Source of the DNA: Kineosporiaceae bacterium
GTDB lineage: Bacteria > Actinomycetota > Actinomycetes > Actinomycetales > Angustibacteraceae
DNA length: 7,771 nt
Direction of reading: 5' to 3'
NCBI GenBank assembly: GCA_027345905.1
Contig: DAIETC010000067.1
Coordinates: 1 to 7,771, forward strand
Shown piece by piece: positions 5,257 through 7,771 of the stretch. A program made the position numbers and the translations under genes. A model generated the notes under the pieces. The model ran no database searches. It was not told where the DNA came from and saw only the letters and a program-made list of their open reading frames with translations. Position 1 is the stretch's first letter, and every line of letters begins with the position of its first letter.

Positions 5257-6530
5257 CGGCCACCGGGCGGGCTCGCTGGCGGACCTGGCTGCCGCTGCGC
5301 CTACCCGCGCATCGGGCCAGCTCGGCGACCCTGGCCGGCGCCTACCCCTTCCTCACCACGGCGCCGCTGGATCGCGGCGTGTACGTCGGGGTTGATGCGT
5401 TCACCGGCAGCCCGTTCTGCTTCGACCCGTGGACGCTGTACGGGCAGGGCCTGCTGACCAACCCCAACGTGCTGCTCGTTGGGGTGATCGGGCAGGGCAA
5501 GTCCGCGCTGGCCAAATCGTTGGCCGTGCGCTCGATCGCCGCCGGGCGACGGGTCTACGTGCCAGGCGACCCGAAAGGCGAGTGGACGGCGGTCGCCGAG
5601 GCCGTGGGCGGCCAGGTGATCAGCCTCGGCCCGGGCCTGGCCACCCGGTTGAACCCGCTCGACGTCCCCGGCGCCGGCCAGATCCAACTGCTCGCCACCC
5701 TCGCCGAGACCACCCTGGGCCGGGGCCTGCGTGCCGCCGAGCACACCGCACTGGACGTCGCCCTGACCGCCGCTGCCCGCAACACCAGCGGATCGGTCAC
5801 CATCTCGGACGTCGTCACCGCACTGTCCGACCCTCACCCCGACGCGGCTGCTGATGACGCCACCACGGCTGGCGAGCGGTTGCAGGACGGGCGCGAGCTG
5901 GCGCACGGCCTGCGCCGGATGGTCAAGGGCGACCTGGCCGGCCTGTTCGACGGGCCGTCCACCGTGGCCCTGGACGCCGGCGCGCCGATTGTGGTGCTCG
6001 ACCTGTCGCGGCTGGGCACCCAGGACGACGCGCTGGCGATCGCGATGACCTGCGCCTCGGCCTGGCTGGAGGCGGCCCTGGTAGCGGGCGCGGGTCAGCG
6101 GTGGGTGATCTATGACGAGGCGTGGCGGCTGCTGCACCTGCTGCCGCTGATCCGGCGCATGCAGGCGCAGTGGAAGCTGTCCCGCGCCTACGGGATCGCC
6201 AACATCCTAGTGCTGCACCGGCTTTCCGACCTGGACGCGGCCGGGGCGCACGGCAGCCAGGTCCGTACCATCGCCGAAGGCCTGCTAGCCGACTGCTCGA
6301 CCCGGGTGATCTACCGCCAGGAGAGCGACCAGCTCACCGCGATCGCCGGCGCCCTCGGGCTCACCGGCACCGAACGCGACCTGCTGACCGCCCTGCCGAA
6401 GGGCACCGGCTTGTGGAAGGTCGCCGACTGTGCCCACGTCGTCCACCACCGGCTGCACCCGGACGAAGCCAGCGTCTTCGACACCGACACGGCCATGCGC
6501 GGGCAAACCCCGGCCGGGGTAGAACCGTGA
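5253..6530 (+). CDS. VirB4-type conjugation ATPase (ATPase domain only)
   Basis: The product has 425 residues. An AYPFLTTAPLDRGVYVGVDA segment at about 30-49, followed by FTGSPFCFDPW, is the usual entry of the VirB4/TraC motor domain. Walker A is GVIGQGKS at 77-84, followed by ALAKSLAVRS. VPGDPKGEW (103-111) matches the conserved strand after Walker A in VirB4/TraG-type motors, and LNPL follows at 133-136. Walker B is WVIYDEAWRLL with the catalytic D288-E289. A later YGIANILVLHRLSDLD segment corresponds to the sensor region. It should hydrolyse ATP at the inner membrane to drive assembly or substrate transfer. It is shorter than a full VirB4 (about 800 residues), because the N-domain equivalent is encoded by the preceding gene, which it overlaps by 4 nt. 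Confidence 0.88.
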   Translation: MTATGRARWRTWLPLRLPAHRASSATLAGAYPFLTTAPLDRGVYVGVDAFTGSPFCFDPWTLYGQGLLTNPNVLLVGVIGQGKSALAKSLAVRSIAAGRRVYVPGDPKGEWTAVAEAVGGQVISLGPGLATRLNPLDVPGAGQIQLLATLAETTLGRGLRAAEHTALDVALTAAARNTSGSVTISDVVTALSDPHPDAAADDATTAGERLQDGRELAHGLRRMVKGDLAGLFDGPSTVALDAGAPIVVLDLSRLGTQDDALAIAMTCASAWLEAALVAGAGQRWVIYDEAWRLLHLLPLIRRMQAQWKLSRAYGIANILVLHRLSDLDAAGAHGSQVRTIAEGLLADCSTRVIYRQESDQLTAIAGALGLTGTERDLLTALPKGTGLWKVADCAHVVHHRLHPDEASVFDTDTAMRGQTPAGVEP

Positions 6531-7645
6531 AGGCCACGGCGCTGGCCGAGGCCGCGACCCTCGGCTGTCTGCTGCTCGACCCCGCAGCCGTCCAGGGCCT
6601 CGCCGGGTGGTTGCGCGCCAGCGACTTCGCCGATCCCTGGCACGCCCAGGTGTATGCGGTCATCCGGGAACGGCACACGGCCGGTGAGCCCCTGGACGCG
6701 GTCAACGTCAGCCGGCACCTGCGCGACCGGTTGGGGCCACACCGAGGCGAACCAGTGCGACTGATGGATCTGTTGCAGGCGGCACCGCTCCGACCCCACC
6801 CAACCCGGTACGCGGCGATGGTGCTGGAGTCCTCACTGCGTCGCGAGCTGGTCGAGCAGGGGGTTCTGCTGCGCGCCGGCGCATTGTCCGCGGCACTGAC
6901 CGGGCAGTCCCGGCCGGTCAGCACGGCCACCGCGATGGCCCAGGCGGCCCTGAGGGGCGGGGAACAGCGCTGGGAGCTTGCCTGCGGCCAGCCGCCGGCC
7001 GCCGTCCAGCCCACCCGCCCTGGCCTGGAACCGGTGCTACGCAACATGGACCGGGCCCTGGCAGCCGACCGGCTGCTGCGCGCCCACCCGGGACTGGACT
7101 CTGGCGAGGTCCGCGACCACGAACAACGCTTGGTGGTCGCGCTGATCCTGCACCCGAAACAGGTCCCCGATGCTGCCGGCTGGTTGAGCCCGGACGCGTT
7201 GACCGACCGGTCGTGGCGCACCGTGTATGCCGCGCTCATCGACCTGGTCGAACGCGGCGATCCGGTGGACGTCGTCACCGTCGCCTGGCAGGTGCAGCAC
7301 GCTTCGCGCCGGCTCGGCCCCGGCCCCGACCCGGAGGTCCTGGTGCGGGCCGTCGAGGCGGCCATCCCCGAGGACCCCGGCTACCTCGCTCGCCTGGTCG
7401 CTGGTGACCTGGTGCGTCGCACCGCCGACTCGGCCGCCCGCGCACTGGCCACGGCCGCCGCCAACCCCGGGATCGACGTCCGGGACCTGTTCGAGACCGG
7501 TCGCCTGCTGGCCGCCAGCGTCCGCGCCGCAGCGGTCGCGTTGCCCGACCAGGCCGGCGAGGGGTCACCGGCTCGGCGGCTGCAGGCAGTGCGCTGCCAG
7601 CCGGCGGGTTCGACGCCGGCGCTGGTCGCACCGGTGGCCGGGTGA
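6527..7645 (+). CDS. Tandem DnaB N-terminal-domain-like protein without helicase motor
   Basis: The product has 372 residues, starting at a GTG that overlaps the previous stop (GTGA). The frame is open back to 6122 but reads as arginine/proline-rich overlap there. Two copies of a DnaB-N-like helical domain are visible, at about 4-120 and 197-335. Copy 1 has EAATLGCLLLDPAAV, WLRASDFADPWHAQVYAVIR and GEPLDAVNVSRHLR. Copy 2 has EQRLVVALILHPKQV, WLSPDALTDRSWRTVYAALI and GDPVDVVTVAWQVQ. In replicative helicase DnaB this domain mediates hexamer packing and primase binding. Here no Walker A/B or RecA fold follows; the tail is Ala/Pro-rich. The middle (about 121-196) is a linker. It may bring a host helicase or primase to the transferring strand, or scaffold the ATPases; both are inference. 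It lies between the VirB4-type ATPase and the probable coupling protein. Confidence 0.78.
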   Translation: MKATALAEAATLGCLLLDPAAVQGLAGWLRASDFADPWHAQVYAVIRERHTAGEPLDAVNVSRHLRDRLGPHRGEPVRLMDLLQAAPLRPHPTRYAAMVLESSLRRELVEQGVLLRAGALSAALTGQSRPVSTATAMAQAALRGGEQRWELACGQPPAAVQPTRPGLEPVLRNMDRALAADRLLRAHPGLDSGEVRDHEQRLVVALILHPKQVPDAAGWLSPDALTDRSWRTVYAALIDLVERGDPVDVVTVAWQVQHASRRLGPGPDPEVLVRAVEAAIPEDPGYLARLVAGDLVRRTADSAARALATAAANPGIDVRDLFETGRLLAASVRAAAVALPDQAGEGSPARRLQAVRCQPAGSTPALVAPVAG

Positions 7646-7771
7646 ACCCCGCGGCGCGGGCCCGTGCCGGCACGCCGGCTGGTGGCGGGCCGGGGAGCGA
7701 CCCGGTGGATTGGGCGCTGGCCGGCCTGGCTGGGTTGTTCGCGGTCGGGAACGTGCTGTGGGTCGGCGCGG
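7642..7771 (+). CDS. Start of a membrane-anchored protein, probably VirD4/TraG-type coupling protein (3' end outside window)
   Basis: A GTG at 7642 overlaps the upstream stop by 4 nt (GTGA), with GGTGG four bases before it. Forty-three codons are visible. A Gly/Ala/Pro/Arg-rich head of about 20 residues is followed by DPVDWALAGLAGLFAVGNVL and WVGA, the beginning of a transmembrane helix. In related actinobacterial clusters the gene after the SCO6880/ATPase pair is often a TraG/VirD4-type DNA-transfer ATPase with N-terminal helices. That identity is inferred from position, since no motor motif lies in the visible part. Confidence 0.6.
   Translation, partial: MNPAARARAGTPAGGGPGSDPVDWALAGLAGLFAVGNVLWVGA

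Larger units (their letters stand above)
2314..7771 (+). other. Conjugative type IV secretion operon
   Basis: Six genes on the plus strand follow with no space for internal promoters or terminators: a one-base gap at 2662, then 4-nt overlaps at 3817-3820, 5253-5256, 6527-6530 and 7642-7645. The order is small membrane protein, VirB6/TrbL-like, SCO6880-like, VirB4-type ATPase, tandem DnaB-N protein, probable coupling protein. This is the inner-membrane part of a conjugation system. The operon continues past the right edge. No relaxase, VirB8-like protein or cell-wall hydrolase is in view. Confidence 0.8.

Noticed and set aside
6122..6526. Upstream extension of the DnaB-N-like gene from ATG 6122
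   Set aside because: The 135 extra residues are Arg/Pro/Ala noise lying over the ATPase Walker B and sensor regions. Domain similarity begins right after GTG 6527.
1..7771. CRISPR array, tRNA/att site, transposase or relaxase
   Set aside because: No spaced direct repeats, cloverleaf, transposase motif or relaxase HUH/HHH motif was seen on reading both strands by eye. A relaxase may lie outside the window.

Overview
The window is high-GC DNA with strong G/C bias at third codon positions, many GTG starts and tightly packed genes, as expected of an actinomycete (Streptomyces or Pseudonocardiales type). The gene content matches the type IV secretion (conjugation) module of an actinobacterial integrative conjugative element or plasmid. 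No tRNA, rRNA, CRISPR array, transposase, integrase or relaxase was seen.

Left part (1-1943). A plus-strand gene enters from the left edge and ends at 635. It encodes a protein built of tandem winged helix-turn-helix units: three are visible and the tail of a fourth is at the edge. Converging on it from the minus strand is a scarred locus. The front half of a gamma-type N6-adenine DNA methyltransferase (motif I and NPPY intact) starts at 1943. Near position 1175-1180 it runs into the back part of a YdeI/OmpD-associated-type gene in another frame. Both original genes are therefore truncated, and the 433-codon open frame across the joint is chimeric.

Middle (1944-2313). About 370 bases hold no credible gene. 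They lie between the divergent methyltransferase and transfer operon and carry several short palindromes. A possible leaderless promoter for the methyltransferase lies on the minus strand. A strong ribosome binding site at the right end serves the transfer operon.

Right part (2314-7771). Six plus-strand genes form one operon. The first junction has a 1-nt gap and the other four have 4-nt start/stop overlaps. In order they encode: a two-helix small membrane protein (DUF6112-like, VirB2/TrbC-like topology); a polytopic VirB6/TrbL-like channel protein; an SCO6880-family protein with a PrgI/VirB3-like membrane head and a VirB4 N-domain-like body; a separate VirB4-type ATPase; a protein with two DnaB-N-like domains but no helicase motor; and the first 43 codons of a membrane-anchored protein, probably the VirD4/TraG coupling ATPase.

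Together the operon should build the inner-membrane channel and energising ATPase of a single-membrane-type conjugation machine. The most notable points are the apparent split of VirB4 over two genes, the motorless tandem DnaB-N protein inside the operon, the multi-HTH array protein, and the methyltransferase/YdeI recombination scar.
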